Assembly: GCA_902795095.1 (NCBI GenBank)
Contig: CADBKB010000043.1
Span: 1-18,638, forward strand
Length of the DNA stretch: 18,638 bases
Direction: 5' to 3'
Origin: Oscillospiraceae bacterium
GTDB taxonomy: Bacteria > Bacillota_A > Clostridia > Oscillospirales > Oscillospiraceae
Shown: in pieces, positions 1-6,125 of the stretch
Layout of the letters: each line of letters opens with the position of its first letter
Numbering within the stretch: position 1 is the first letter of the stretch
The notes under the pieces: generated by a model
The model's database searches: none
Told to the model about the DNA's origin: nothing
What the model saw: only the letters and a program-made list of their open reading frames with translations
Position numbers and translations under genes: made by a program

Positions 1-19
1 TTGAAAGAATAACACGAAT

Positions 20-1402
20 ATGAAACAAAATGAAACAAAATTAAGAAACGCCGTTTCACTGGCTCCCGAGATCCTGCAGTTTTCGGTTCCCTTGATGGGA
101 ACAGGGATCCTGCAGCTTCTGTATAACGCAGCGGATTCCGTGATCGTCGGAAGGTTCGCCGGCAGTGTTTCACTGGCAGCGGTCGGATCGACTTCATCCC
201 TGGTTTATCTGTTCATCTCCCTGTTTACCGGGGTCGCCGTGGGGGTGAATTACCTTGCTGCCCGCTGTATCGGGGCGGGAGATGACCGTGCACTCTCCGA
301 AACCGTGCACTGTTCCGTATTTCTGGGCTGCTTTCTGGGGATCCTTGGCGGGCTGATCGGTTTTGTGTTTGCCCCGCAGTGTCTTGAACTGATGCATACC
401 GATCCGGCAGTTCTTCCGCTGGCTGCGGTTTATCTGCGGATCTATTTTCTGGGGGTCCCGGCGCTTGTTCTGTATAACTTCGGGGCCGCACTGCTGCGCG
501 CGGCCGGCGATACGGTCTCGTCTTTTATCTTTATGCTGATTTCCGGTGCCGTGAATGTCGTGCTGAACCTGGTATTTGTGATCATGTTCCGGATGGATGC
601 GGCCGGAGTCGCCGCGGCGACAGTGATCTCCCAGACCCTTTCCGCGGTCCTGGTGTTTATCCGGCTCGGCCGGCGGAGCGATGGCTGCCGTTTTGTTTTC
701 TCGCAGATCCGTTTTTACCGTGACAGGGCGGGTACGATGCTTTCGGTCGGTCTGACGGCCGGCCTGCAGGGGATCGTCTTCTCCATTGCCAATGTGATCA
801 TCCAGGCTCAGGTCAATACTTTCGGCGCGGCGGCGATGGCCGGGAATGTGGCGGCTTCCAATCTTGAGAACTTTATCCATATCATTCTGAATGCCTTTTA
901 TCAGGCAGCGGTCACCTTTACCAGCCGCGCTGTCGGCGGCCGAGACCTGCGGCGGGCTGAAACCGTGCTGGTCACCACACTCGGACTGAATACGCTGTTC
1001 GGTGTGGTCCTGTGCGGGGCCCTCCTGATTTTCCGTATCCCGCTGCTGGGGATCTATATCCGCTCGACGGATGCTTCCTTTGCGGAGGTGATGGCGATCG
1101 GCGTCAAACGGGTGTTCTGCATCGGCATTTTTCAATGGGTCGGAGGGCTGATGGAGACGGCCAGCGGCTCCCTGCGCGGTTACGGAAAGAGCATGAACTC
1201 GACGGTCACGACACTGGTCGGTTCCTGTCTGCTGCGGGTGATCTGGGTCTATACGGTTTTCCGCATGGTGGGAACGATCGAAAGCCTGTATATCGTGATC
1301 CCGATCTCCTGGGTGCTGACCTTCCTCGCGCATATGATCTTTCTGCGTTATTATCAGCGGCAGTTTGAACGCTCTGCATCGGTTCGGGAGGCAGGGTCAT
1401 GA
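20..1402 (+). CDS. MATE family efflux transporter
   Basis: 460-aa polytopic membrane protein of the MATE (multidrug and toxic compound extrusion) family, which exports organic cations or drugs in exchange for Na+ or H+. The N-terminal region reads as family-typical: a PLMGTGILQLLYNAADSVIV stretch at about residues 24-43, then a GVAVGVNYLAARCIGAGD loop, and the pattern repeats in the second half (GLTAGLQGIVFSIANVIIQ near residue 244), as expected for two six-helix halves. Length matches the family (about 440-470 aa). The ATG at 20 has no clear Shine-Dalgarno in the 19 bases available, so the start is less certain than the gene. Its stop overlaps the next start (ATGA, 1399-1402), showing an operon with the DUF624 gene. 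Substrate cannot be told from sequence. Confidence 0.93.
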   Translation: MKQNETKLRNAVSLAPEILQFSVPLMGTGILQLLYNAADSVIVGRFAGSVSLAAVGSTSSLVYLFISLFTGVAVGVNYLAARCIGAGDDRALSETVHCSVFLGCFLGILGGLIGFVFAPQCLELMHTDPAVLPLAAVYLRIYFLGVPALVLYNFGAALLRAAGDTVSSFIFMLISGAVNVVLNLVFVIMFRMDAAGVAAATVISQTLSAVLVFIRLGRRSDGCRFVFSQIRFYRDRAGTMLSVGLTAGLQGIVFSIANVIIQAQVNTFGAAAMAGNVAASNLENFIHIILNAFYQAAVTFTSRAVGGRDLRRAETVLVTTLGLNTLFGVVLCGALLIFRIPLLGIYIRSTDASFAEVMAIGVKRVFCIGIFQWVGGLMETASGSLRGYGKSMNSTVTTLVGSCLLRVIWVYTVFRMVGTIESLYIVIPISWVLTFLAHMIFLRYYQRQFERSASVREAGS

Positions 1403-2055
1403 GGTCGCTTTTAAGAGAAGGTTCTCCCGTCCGTCTGGCGCTCGCTTCGCTGGCGGATGATCTGCTGTACAGCGTGCTGTGTCTGCTGTGTTCGGTGCCG
1501 GTCGTGACTGCAGGCGCCGCGGTCACGGCACTCTTTGACCTGATCATGCGGACTGAAACGGGACGGGATTACGGGGCCGGAGTCTATTTCCGGCGTTTTG
1601 CCGCGCTTTTTAAAAAGGCCACGATTTCCTGGAGCTGTCTGATCCTTCTGGATGCGCTGCTGTTTTTCTGCTTCCGCCTGAATGCATCGGCCGGCGGGCT
1701 GTTCCGCGGACTCCTGTGGGGGCTGCTGTTTTTCTGTGCCTGGCTGCTCTTCTTTCTCCATTTGTATCTCCCGCCGCTGATTTCAGCTGAGCGTCAAGGG
1801 ACGCTCTTTTCCGTCTGGAGATCGGCGCTGTTTATGGGGATCGCCCTGCTGCCCCGTTCCGTGCTCATGCTCCTTGTGACTGCTGTTCCATTCCTCTTCT
1901 GGTTCCTGGTCCCGGAGGTCTTCTGGAATATCAGCTTTTTCTTTGTCTTCTTCTGGCCCGCGGTCGCCGCACGCATCTTTTTCCGCCTGGTCGGGAAGTA
2001 TTTCCCCGAGTTTGACCGGGAACCGCCCGTGACGGATGACGCCGGAGAGGCGTAG
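1399..2055 (+). CDS. DUF624 / YesL-like integral membrane protein
   Basis: 218-aa membrane protein with about five hydrophobic helices. The opening pattern (LADDLLYSVLCLLCSVPVVTAG then AAVTALFDLIMR, then a FKKATISW segment at about residues 71-78) is that of the DUF624/YesL family, usually about 200-220 aa and often found near sugar ABC transporters in Bacillota. The biochemical role of the family is not established to my knowledge. The start ATG overlaps the MATE stop by four bases and has a GGAGG site 8 bases upstream. The stop TAG is directly followed by the GTG of the acetyltransferase gene, so all three + strand genes are probably translated from one mRNA. Family call is by pattern recognition only. 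Confidence 0.75.
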   Translation: MRSLLREGSPVRLALASLADDLLYSVLCLLCSVPVVTAGAAVTALFDLIMRTETGRDYGAGVYFRRFAALFKKATISWSCLILLDALLFFCFRLNASAGGLFRGLLWGLLFFCAWLLFFLHLYLPPLISAERQGTLFSVWRSALFMGIALLPRSVLMLLVTAVPFLFWFLVPEVFWNISFFFVFFWPAVAARIFFRLVGKYFPEFDREPPVTDDAGEA

Positions 2056-2622
2056 GTGAAGGTCCGTATGGAAAGCGGAACAGATCGGACCGTACGGAAA
2101 CGCCCGGATATTTCGGCACTGTCGCGGAAATATGCGGTCCGGGTGCTGTCGGAAGCGGATACAGAGTCGGTTTTTGCGCTTTGCCGGGAGAACAGGCTGT
2201 ATTATGAATACTGCCCGCCGTTCGTTACACCGGAGTCGATCCGCGCCGATATGCACGCCCTGCCGCCCGGAAAAGGTCCGGAGGATAAATATTACTGCGG
2301 ATTTTTCGACGGGGAACAGCTCATCGCGGTCCTGGACCTGATCTGCGGGTATCCGGGTGCGGATTCCGCTTTTATCGGTTTTTTTATGACGGCGGTGCCG
2401 TATCAGCACAGAGGGATCAGTGCCGGGATCGTTTCAGAACTTTGTGAAGGGCTTGCGGAACAGGGATTTGCCGAGATCCGTCTCGGCTGGGTCAAAGGGA
2501 ATCCTCAGGCGTCGTCTTTCTGGAAGCGGAACGGTTTCACGGAGACGGGACTGTCTTACGACGCCTCCCTTTACACAGTGACCGTTGCCCGCAGGGCGCT
2601 GCGTGTTGGACCGGATCAGTAA
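2056..2622 (+). CDS. GNAT family N-acetyltransferase
   Basis: 188-aa protein of the GNAT superfamily, which moves the acetyl group of acetyl-CoA to an amine. The acetyl-CoA binding motif A is visible as a beta strand (FIGFFMTAVPY) followed by QHRGISAGIVSEL at about residues 116-128, and motif B as LGWVKGNPQASSFWKRNGF near residues 155-173. The GTG at 2056 follows the previous stop without a gap and has a GGAGAGG site 5 bases upstream; an ATG at 2068 is an alternative start. Its last 7 bases overlap the 3' end of the convergent permease gene (2616-2622). The substrate is unknown; such small stand-alone GNATs act on very varied amines. Confidence 0.88.
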   Translation: MKVRMESGTDRTVRKRPDISALSRKYAVRVLSEADTESVFALCRENRLYYEYCPPFVTPESIRADMHALPPGKGPEDKYYCGFFDGEQLIAVLDLICGYPGADSAFIGFFMTAVPYQHRGISAGIVSELCEGLAEQGFAEIRLGWVKGNPQASSFWKRNGFTETGLSYDASLYTVTVARRALRVGPDQ

Positions 2623-3252
2623 TCCGATTCGTTCATGCGGAAAAGCTTGTTGATCAGGAAAACACAGATCACACCGAACAGGACAAGCACGACGCTCATC
2701 ATGCTGGCATATCCGTAGTTATTGTCGATCATCGATGTTTTATAGAGATACAGCGGAAGGTTGATGGTCATGTCGCCCGGTCCGCCGCCGGTCGTCAGGT
2801 AGATCAGTTCAAATTCCGTCAGCTTGCTGGTGGCGGCGAGGATGACGCAGGTCCCCAGCACGGTGCGGATCAGCGGCAGTTTGATCCGGAACAGCAGCTT
2901 CGCGTCGCTGGCACCGTCGATCCGGGCAGCGTCGATGATCTCATCCGGAACGGACATGAACCCGGCCAGCGCGATGATCACGATCAGGCCTGTGTAGATC
3001 AGCCAGGTCAGGGTCACGGTGATGAAAGCCGTCCCCGAGTCAAAGAACCAGTTCTTATTGAAAGGGCTTCCGGTGATCTTGGTGATCAGGCTGTTCACCA
3101 GACCGCCCTTGGCGCGGAAGACATTCACAAGGATCACGGCCAGCACGGAGGAAGAGATCACGTTTGGGATCATGAAAATGGTGCGGAAGACTTTCCAGCC
3201 TTTGACTTTCATGGAAAGCAGCTTGGCCCCTACGGTCAGCTTGTTTGTCTCA
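2616..3252 (-). pseudogene. ABC sugar-type permease, N-terminally truncated (MalF/UgpA type)
   Basis: C-terminal two thirds (about 210 residues) of a carbohydrate ABC importer permease of the MalF/UgpA kind. It carries the EAA loop that contacts the ATPase: DAARIDGASDAKLLFRIKLP, followed by four membrane segments in the usual order, and ends in the family-like LINKLFRMNESDY. Family members are about 290-300 aa and begin with two more helices. Here homology stops near residue TNKLTVGAKLLS (about 3250), and the frame upstream runs into the rpsF promoter and leader with no family-like residues. The open frame up to 3401 is therefore spurious. No start codon with a ribosome site is seen; the ATG inside LLSMKVKG is internal. 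This is either a remnant or a gene cut by a recombination or assembly junction. No partner permease, ATPase or binding protein is present. Confidence 0.8.
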
Positions 3253-3293
3253 CTGTGCCTCACACAAAAAACGTGAAATATCGCAGTTTTTTG

Positions 3294-3322
3294 TTGACAA
3301 ATCCAAGCAAATGCATTAGAAT
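3294..3322 (+). promoter_or_regulatory. Sigma-A promoter of rpsF-ssb-rpsR
   Basis: TTGACA (3294-3299), exactly 17 bases, TAGAAT (3317-3322): five or six of six consensus matches in each box. Transcription would start near 3329, just where the leader hairpins begin. This intact promoter puts a right-hand limit on the junction that removed the permease N-terminus. Confidence 0.9.
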
Positions 3323-3328
3323 AATTTG

Positions 3329-3374
3329 GCCTGCCCACGCAGGCATATCCTTGCCGCCGAAGCCCGGCGGCCAA
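3329..3374 (+). promoter_or_regulatory. Structured rpsF leader, candidate S6:S18 autoregulatory element
   Basis: Two adjacent hairpins lie between the predicted transcription start and the rpsF ribosome site: GCCTGC (3329-3334) with GCAGGC (3339-3344), and GCCGCCG (3353-3359) with CGGCGGC (3365-3371). The first arm can alternatively pair with the 3' flank (TTGGCC 3326-3331 with GGCCAA 3369-3374). Leaders of rpsF operons in many bacteria bind the S6:S18 complex through a CCG-containing stem. The position and the CCG-rich stem fit that, but I cannot confirm the consensus. Confidence 0.45.
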
Positions 3375-3400
3375 CAGTCCATAAGGAGGTGCAACGAACA

Positions 3401-3697
3401 ATGGCTAAGGTTTCCGCAAAGTATGAGGTCCTGTATATCATCGACGCCACCGTCGAGGAAGAGCAGAGAATCGCTCTCGTGGAAAAGTTCAAGGCAATGG
3501 TCGAGGCAGAGGGTACCCTGACTGAGATCGATGAGTGGGGCAAGCGCCGTCTCGCGTATCCCATCAACGATATGACCGAGGGTTACTACGTTCTGATGAC
3601 CTGCGAGTGCAAGCCCGAGCTCCCCGCCGAGCTTGACCGCGTGTTCAAGATCACAGAAGGTATTCTGCGCTCTCTCATTACCTGCGTAGAGGAGTAA
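3401..3697 (+). CDS. rpsF: Small ribosomal subunit protein bS6
   Basis: 98-aa ribosomal protein S6, which binds 16S rRNA together with S18 in the platform of the 30S subunit. The sequence shows the family signature: YEVLYIIDATVEEEQRIALVEKF at the N-terminus, EWGKRRLAYPINDMTEGYYVLM in the middle and FKITEGILRSLI near the end. The start at 3401 is chosen because it has an AAGGAGG site 9 bases upstream and gives the normal family length; an open frame extends upstream only by chance. It is the first gene of the conserved rpsF-ssb-rpsR operon, with 5 bases between its stop and the ssb start. Confidence 0.97.
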   Translation: MAKVSAKYEVLYIIDATVEEEQRIALVEKFKAMVEAEGTLTEIDEWGKRRLAYPINDMTEGYYVLMTCECKPELPAELDRVFKITEGILRSLITCVEE

Positions 3698-3702
3698 GGG
3701 CT

Positions 3703-4188
3703 ATGCTGAACCACATCGTTCTCATGGGCCGCCTCACCCGCGATCCCGAGCTGCGCCGTACAGGCAGCGGCCTGCCGGTCGCAACCTTCTCCCTGGCCGT
3801 GGACCGCGATTTCAACAATCGCGAGACCGGCGAGAGAGAAACGGACTTCATCGACATCGTGGCCTGGCGCAATACCGCCGAATTCGTGAGCAAGTACTTC
3901 ACGAAGGGCCGCATGGCAGTGGTGTCCGGTCGGCTTCAGATCCGCAACTGGACCGACAAGGAAGGCAACAAGCGCAGAAGCGCCGAGGTCGTGGCGGACA
4001 ACGTCTACTTCGGCGACAGCAAGCGCGATAACCAGAGCTCCGATTCCGGCTACGGCGCCGCTCCCGCACAGAGCAGCTACAGCGCCCCCGCCGCCCCCTA
4101 CGGCGGCTACAGCGCCCCCGCCGCTCCCTCCGCGGTCAGCGACTTCGCCATGCTGGAGGACGATGACGACGGTCATCTCCCCTTCTGA
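3703..4188 (+). CDS. ssb: Single-stranded DNA-binding protein
   Basis: 161-aa SSB, which coats single-stranded DNA in replication, recombination and repair. The OB fold occupies about residues 1-105 (MLNHIVLMGRLTRDPELR, then FSLAVDRDF, IDIVAWRNTAEFVSKYFTKG and VSGRLQIRNW). A low-complexity linker rich in Ala, Pro, Ser, Tyr and Gly with a repeated YSAPAAP unit follows (about 120-145). The tail ends in DDDDGHLPF, the acidic tip that recruits partner proteins in this family. It sits between rpsF and rpsR, the standard Bacillota arrangement, and is the replicative SSB by context. Confidence 0.97.
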   Translation: MLNHIVLMGRLTRDPELRRTGSGLPVATFSLAVDRDFNNRETGERETDFIDIVAWRNTAEFVSKYFTKGRMAVVSGRLQIRNWTDKEGNKRRSAEVVADNVYFGDSKRDNQSSDSGYGAAPAQSSYSAPAAPYGGYSAPAAPSAVSDFAMLEDDDDGHLPF

Positions 4189-4235
4189 TCCCAAATTGAA
4201 CTTTTTCACAAATCCGAACAAAGGAGGAACGATTC

Positions 4236-4469
4236 ATGGCTAACGACAGAGCGCGTCCGCATAAGCGCAAGAAGGTTTGCAGCTTCTGCGTCGACAAGAT
4301 CGCCCATATCGATTACAAGGATACGGCCAAGCTTCGCCGCTATCTTTCCGAGCGCGGCAAGATCCTTCCGCGCCGCACCACCGGCACCTGCGCCATCCAT
4401 CAGCGTCAGCTGACCGTGGCGATCAAGCGTGCCCGCCAGATCGCGCTGCTGCCCTACGTGGCAGACTGA
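4236..4469 (+). CDS. rpsR: Small ribosomal subunit protein bS18
   Basis: 77-aa ribosomal protein S18, partner of S6 on the 30S platform. Seen directly: the basic [12 protein letters not shown] start, [25 protein letters not shown], and the [20 protein letters not shown] end, all family hallmarks. The CSFC pair of cysteines recalls the zinc-binding form of S18, although only two cysteines are present (CSFC and a later TCAIH). AAAGGAGG lies 8 bases before the ATG. Last gene of the operon; a strong terminator follows. Confidence 0.97.
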   Translation: MANDRARPHKRKKVCSFCVDKIAHIDYKDTAKLRRYLSERGKILPRRTTGTCAIHQRQLTVAIKRARQIALLPYVAD

Positions 4470-4544
4470 CACGCACCGAAACGAGGCGTCTCTTATTTGC
4501 TGCGGTTTTCAAGCTGCCCCGCGTCAGAACAATGCGCCGCGCCG

Positions 4545-4604
4545 AAAAAACTGCCTCGCAGCTTGGCAAAAAGCGTGATTTGCCATGCTGCGAGGCAGCT
4601 TTTT
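4545..4604. terminator. Bidirectional terminator between rpsR and lexA
   Basis: Long hairpin with A6 on the left and T5 on the right. Outer stem CTGCCTCGCAGC (4551-4562) pairs with GCTGCGAGGCAG (4587-4598); after one T-T mismatch the inner stem TGGCAAA (4564-4570) pairs with TTTGCCA (4579-4585), loop of 8. It can end transcription from rpsR (+) and lexA (-), whose stop is only four bases away. Confidence 0.9.
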
Positions 4605-4607
4605 GAT

Positions 4608-5180
4608 TCAATAATCCCGCACCAGGCCGCGGACGCGGCCCAGGATCGTCGCCTCCCTGCCGTCGATGGGCTCGTAGGCGGGATTCTCCGGCAGCAGCCA
4701 GACCCCGCCGCGCAGGCTCAGGCGCTTGACCGTGGCCTCCTCGCCCAGCAGGGCCACCACGATGTCGCCGTGGTCGGCGGTATTCTGCGGGCGGACGACG
4801 ATCACATCCCCGGGCAGGATGCCGGCGTTCACCATGCTGTCGCCCCGCACCCGCAGGGCAAAGCAATCGTCGCCGCCCTCCCAGGGAAGATAGCCCTCGA
4901 TGTTTTCCTGGGCCAGGATGGGCTGACCGGCCTGCACCGTGCCCAGAATGGGCACGCGGCCGTGGGACGGGGTTTGGATCGCCACCGCCCGCTTCTTGCC
5001 CGCGTCCAGCTCGATGCGGCCCTGCCTGGCCAGCTCGGACAGGTGATAGTGCACCGAGCCCGTGGAGCGCAGGCCCACCGCCTGGCAGATCTCCCGGATG
5101 GATGGCGCGTAGCCGTGGGAATCGGTGAATTCCCGCAAAAAGGCCAGGATCTCCTCCTGCTTGGTGCTGGTTCTGCCCAT
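4608..5180 (-). CDS. lexA: LexA, SOS response repressor
   Basis: 190-aa LexA. Residues 1-65 form the winged HTH (EEILAFLREFTDSHGYAPS, then REICQAVGLRSTGSVHYHLS). The self-cleavage site is the Ala84-Gly85 bond in GTVQAGQP. The catalytic dyad is Ser115 (in VRGDSMVNAG) and Lys152 (in EEATVKRL). RecA filaments trigger cleavage after DNA damage, which releases repressed genes. Slightly shorter than the common 200-205 aa, mostly in the linker. The ATG at 5180 is the natural start. It is divergent from the yfbR-like gene, and its promoter overlaps a palindrome that may be its own operator. Confidence 0.96.
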   Translation of the reverse strand: MGRTSTKQEEILAFLREFTDSHGYAPSIREICQAVGLRSTGSVHYHLSELARQGRIELDAGKKRAVAIQTPSHGRVPILGTVQAGQPILAQENIEGYLPWEGGDDCFALRVRGDSMVNAGILPGDVIVVRPQNTADHGDIVVALLGEEATVKRLSLRGGVWLLPENPAYEPIDGREATILGRVRGLVRDY

Positions 5181-5209
5181 GTCCGTCCCTCCGTTGGTTC
5201 GTTTGATTT

Positions 5210-5238
5210 ACCATAACACACTTTTTTGAAAATTGCAA
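5210..5238 (-). promoter_or_regulatory. lexA promoter
   Basis: On the minus strand: TTGCAA (5238-5233), 17 bases, TATGGT (5215-5210), with a TG one base before the -10 box (extended -10). The -35 box overlaps the palindrome at 5236-5249, which would suit autorepression. Confidence 0.65.
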
Positions 5239-5249
5239 ACATTTGTTTG
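5236..5249. promoter_or_regulatory. Candidate LexA operator (SOS-box-like palindrome)
   Basis: CAAACATTTGTTTG: six-base arms CAAACA/TGTTTG around TT. The Bacillota SOS box is GAAC-N4-GTTC; this site reads AAAC-ATTT-GTTT, a relaxed version with the same spacing, placed over the lexA -35 box. Position supports the assignment; the outer base differs from consensus on both sides. Confidence 0.5.
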
Positions 5250-5263
5250 AAAATATTTTCAAA
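5246..5263. promoter_or_regulatory. 18-bp perfect palindrome in the lexA-yfbR intergenic region
   Basis: TTTGAAAATATTTTCAAA is perfectly self-complementary and overlaps the previous palindrome by four bases. It lies between the divergent promoters. It may be a second operator half-site cluster for LexA or another regulator, or simply AT-rich upstream promoter DNA. Confidence 0.4.
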
Positions 5264-5269
5264 AGGGAC

Positions 5270-5298
5270 TTCCCTTTCCGCCGGATTTCCGCTATACT
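5270..5298 (+). promoter_or_regulatory. Promoter of the yfbR-like gene
   Basis: A good -10 box TATACT (5293-5298) with only a weak -35 (TTCCCT at 5270-5275, spacer 17). The start codon follows only 22 bases after the -10, so the leader is short, with AAAGGAGG as the ribosome site. Confidence 0.5.
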
Positions 5299-5319
5299 GA
5301 GCGAAAAGGAGGCAATACT

Positions 5320-5901
5320 ATGGACTATCCCTTCTATGCCATGCTCTCGCGGATGCGCTATATCACCCGCTGGAGCCTGATGCGAAATACCTTTTCCGAG
5401 AACATCCAGGAGCACAGCCACCAGGTGGCGGTGCTGGCCCACGCCCTGGCCCTGATCCGGCGGGACGTGCTGGGCCTGGACGCCGACCCCGAGCGCTGCG
5501 CCACGGCGGCATTGTTCCACGACGCCAGCGAGATCCTCACCGGCGATCTGCCCACGCCCATCAAGTATTACGACACCGGCATCCGCGACGCCTACCGCGC
5601 CGTGGAGCGCACCAGCTGCGAAAAGCTCCTGTCCATGCTGCCGCCGGCGCTGCAGGCGGGGGTGCGCGCGCCCCTGTTTGAATCCGACGAGACGGTGCGC
5701 CCCATCGTGAAGGCGGCGGACAAGCTCTCGGCCCACATCAAGTGCATCGAGGAGCTCAAGGCCGGGAATCTGGAATTCGAGGCCGCCGCGCGGCAGACCC
5801 GCAAAGCTCTGGAGGACATGCACCGACCGGAGCTCGACTGGTTCATGGAAAACTGCCTGGGCGCCTTCAGCCGGAATCTCGACGAGCTGGAAACGCTGTG
5901 A
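5320..5901 (+). CDS. yfbR: HD-domain 5'-nucleotidase, YfbR-like
   Basis: 193-aa HD-superfamily phosphohydrolase. The protein closely follows the YfbR pattern: MLSRMRYITRWSLMRNTFSENIQEHS, then VAVLAHALALIRR, ALFHDASEILTGDLPTPIKYY, and a late AADKLSAHIKCIEE. Metal ligands visible are His32 (in EHSHQ), the His67-Asp68 pair and the Asp of AADKL; Glu71 is the likely catalytic acid. YfbR of E. coli removes phosphate from deoxyribonucleoside 5'-monophosphates, so a role in dNTP pool control is expected. It is divergent from lexA, which hints at, but does not prove, a link to DNA damage. Start supported by AAAGGAGG 7 bases upstream. Confidence 0.9.
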   Translation: MDYPFYAMLSRMRYITRWSLMRNTFSENIQEHSHQVAVLAHALALIRRDVLGLDADPERCATAALFHDASEILTGDLPTPIKYYDTGIRDAYRAVERTSCEKLLSMLPPALQAGVRAPLFESDETVRPIVKAADKLSAHIKCIEELKAGNLEFEAAARQTRKALEDMHRPELDWFMENCLGAFSRNLDELETL

Positions 5902-5912
5902 AACAAAAGGGG

Positions 5913-5953
5913 AGGGCGTGTTGCAAAACAGAAAGCGACACGCCCTTTGTTTT
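5913..5953 (+). terminator. Terminator after yfbR-like gene
   Basis: Stem AGGGCGTGT (5913-5921) with ACACGCCCT (5938-5946), loop of 16, followed by TTTGTTTT. It starts 12 bases after the stop codon. Confidence 0.8.
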
Positions 5954-6018
5954 CAGAAGCTGCGCGGGTTTTGACCTCACGGTAATAAAATATTCACAAA
6001 CGTTTCACAAATGCCGGC

Positions 6019-6047
6019 TTGTAATCCCCTGTTCCTCCTGCTATGGT
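6019..6047 (+). promoter_or_regulatory. Promoter of the VWA lipoprotein gene
   Basis: TTGTAA (6019-6024), 17 bases, TATGGT (6042-6047), with TG one base upstream of the -10. The ATG follows about 79 bases later, after AAGGAGG. The TGnTATGGT form is shared with the lexA and XRE promoters in this window. Confidence 0.7.
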
Positions 6048-6125
6048 ACAATCATAGAACAAAGGCGGACGCCCTGCCTTGTTCATCGCGCTTCCCTTTA
6101 TGATATTGCCAAGGAGGAATCCATC

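Noticed and set aside
3253..3401. N-terminal extension of the permease frame
   Set aside because: These roughly 50 residues come from the rpsF leader and promoter read backwards; they contain no membrane segments of the family.
4423..5823. 466-codon minus-strand frame across yfbR and lexA
   Set aside because: Crosses two real genes and an intergenic region in other frames, with low-complexity Arg/Gly/Pro content.
5742..6125. Upstream extension of the VWA lipoprotein frame
   Set aside because: It overlaps the end of yfbR, a terminator and a promoter; the signal peptide starts at 6126.
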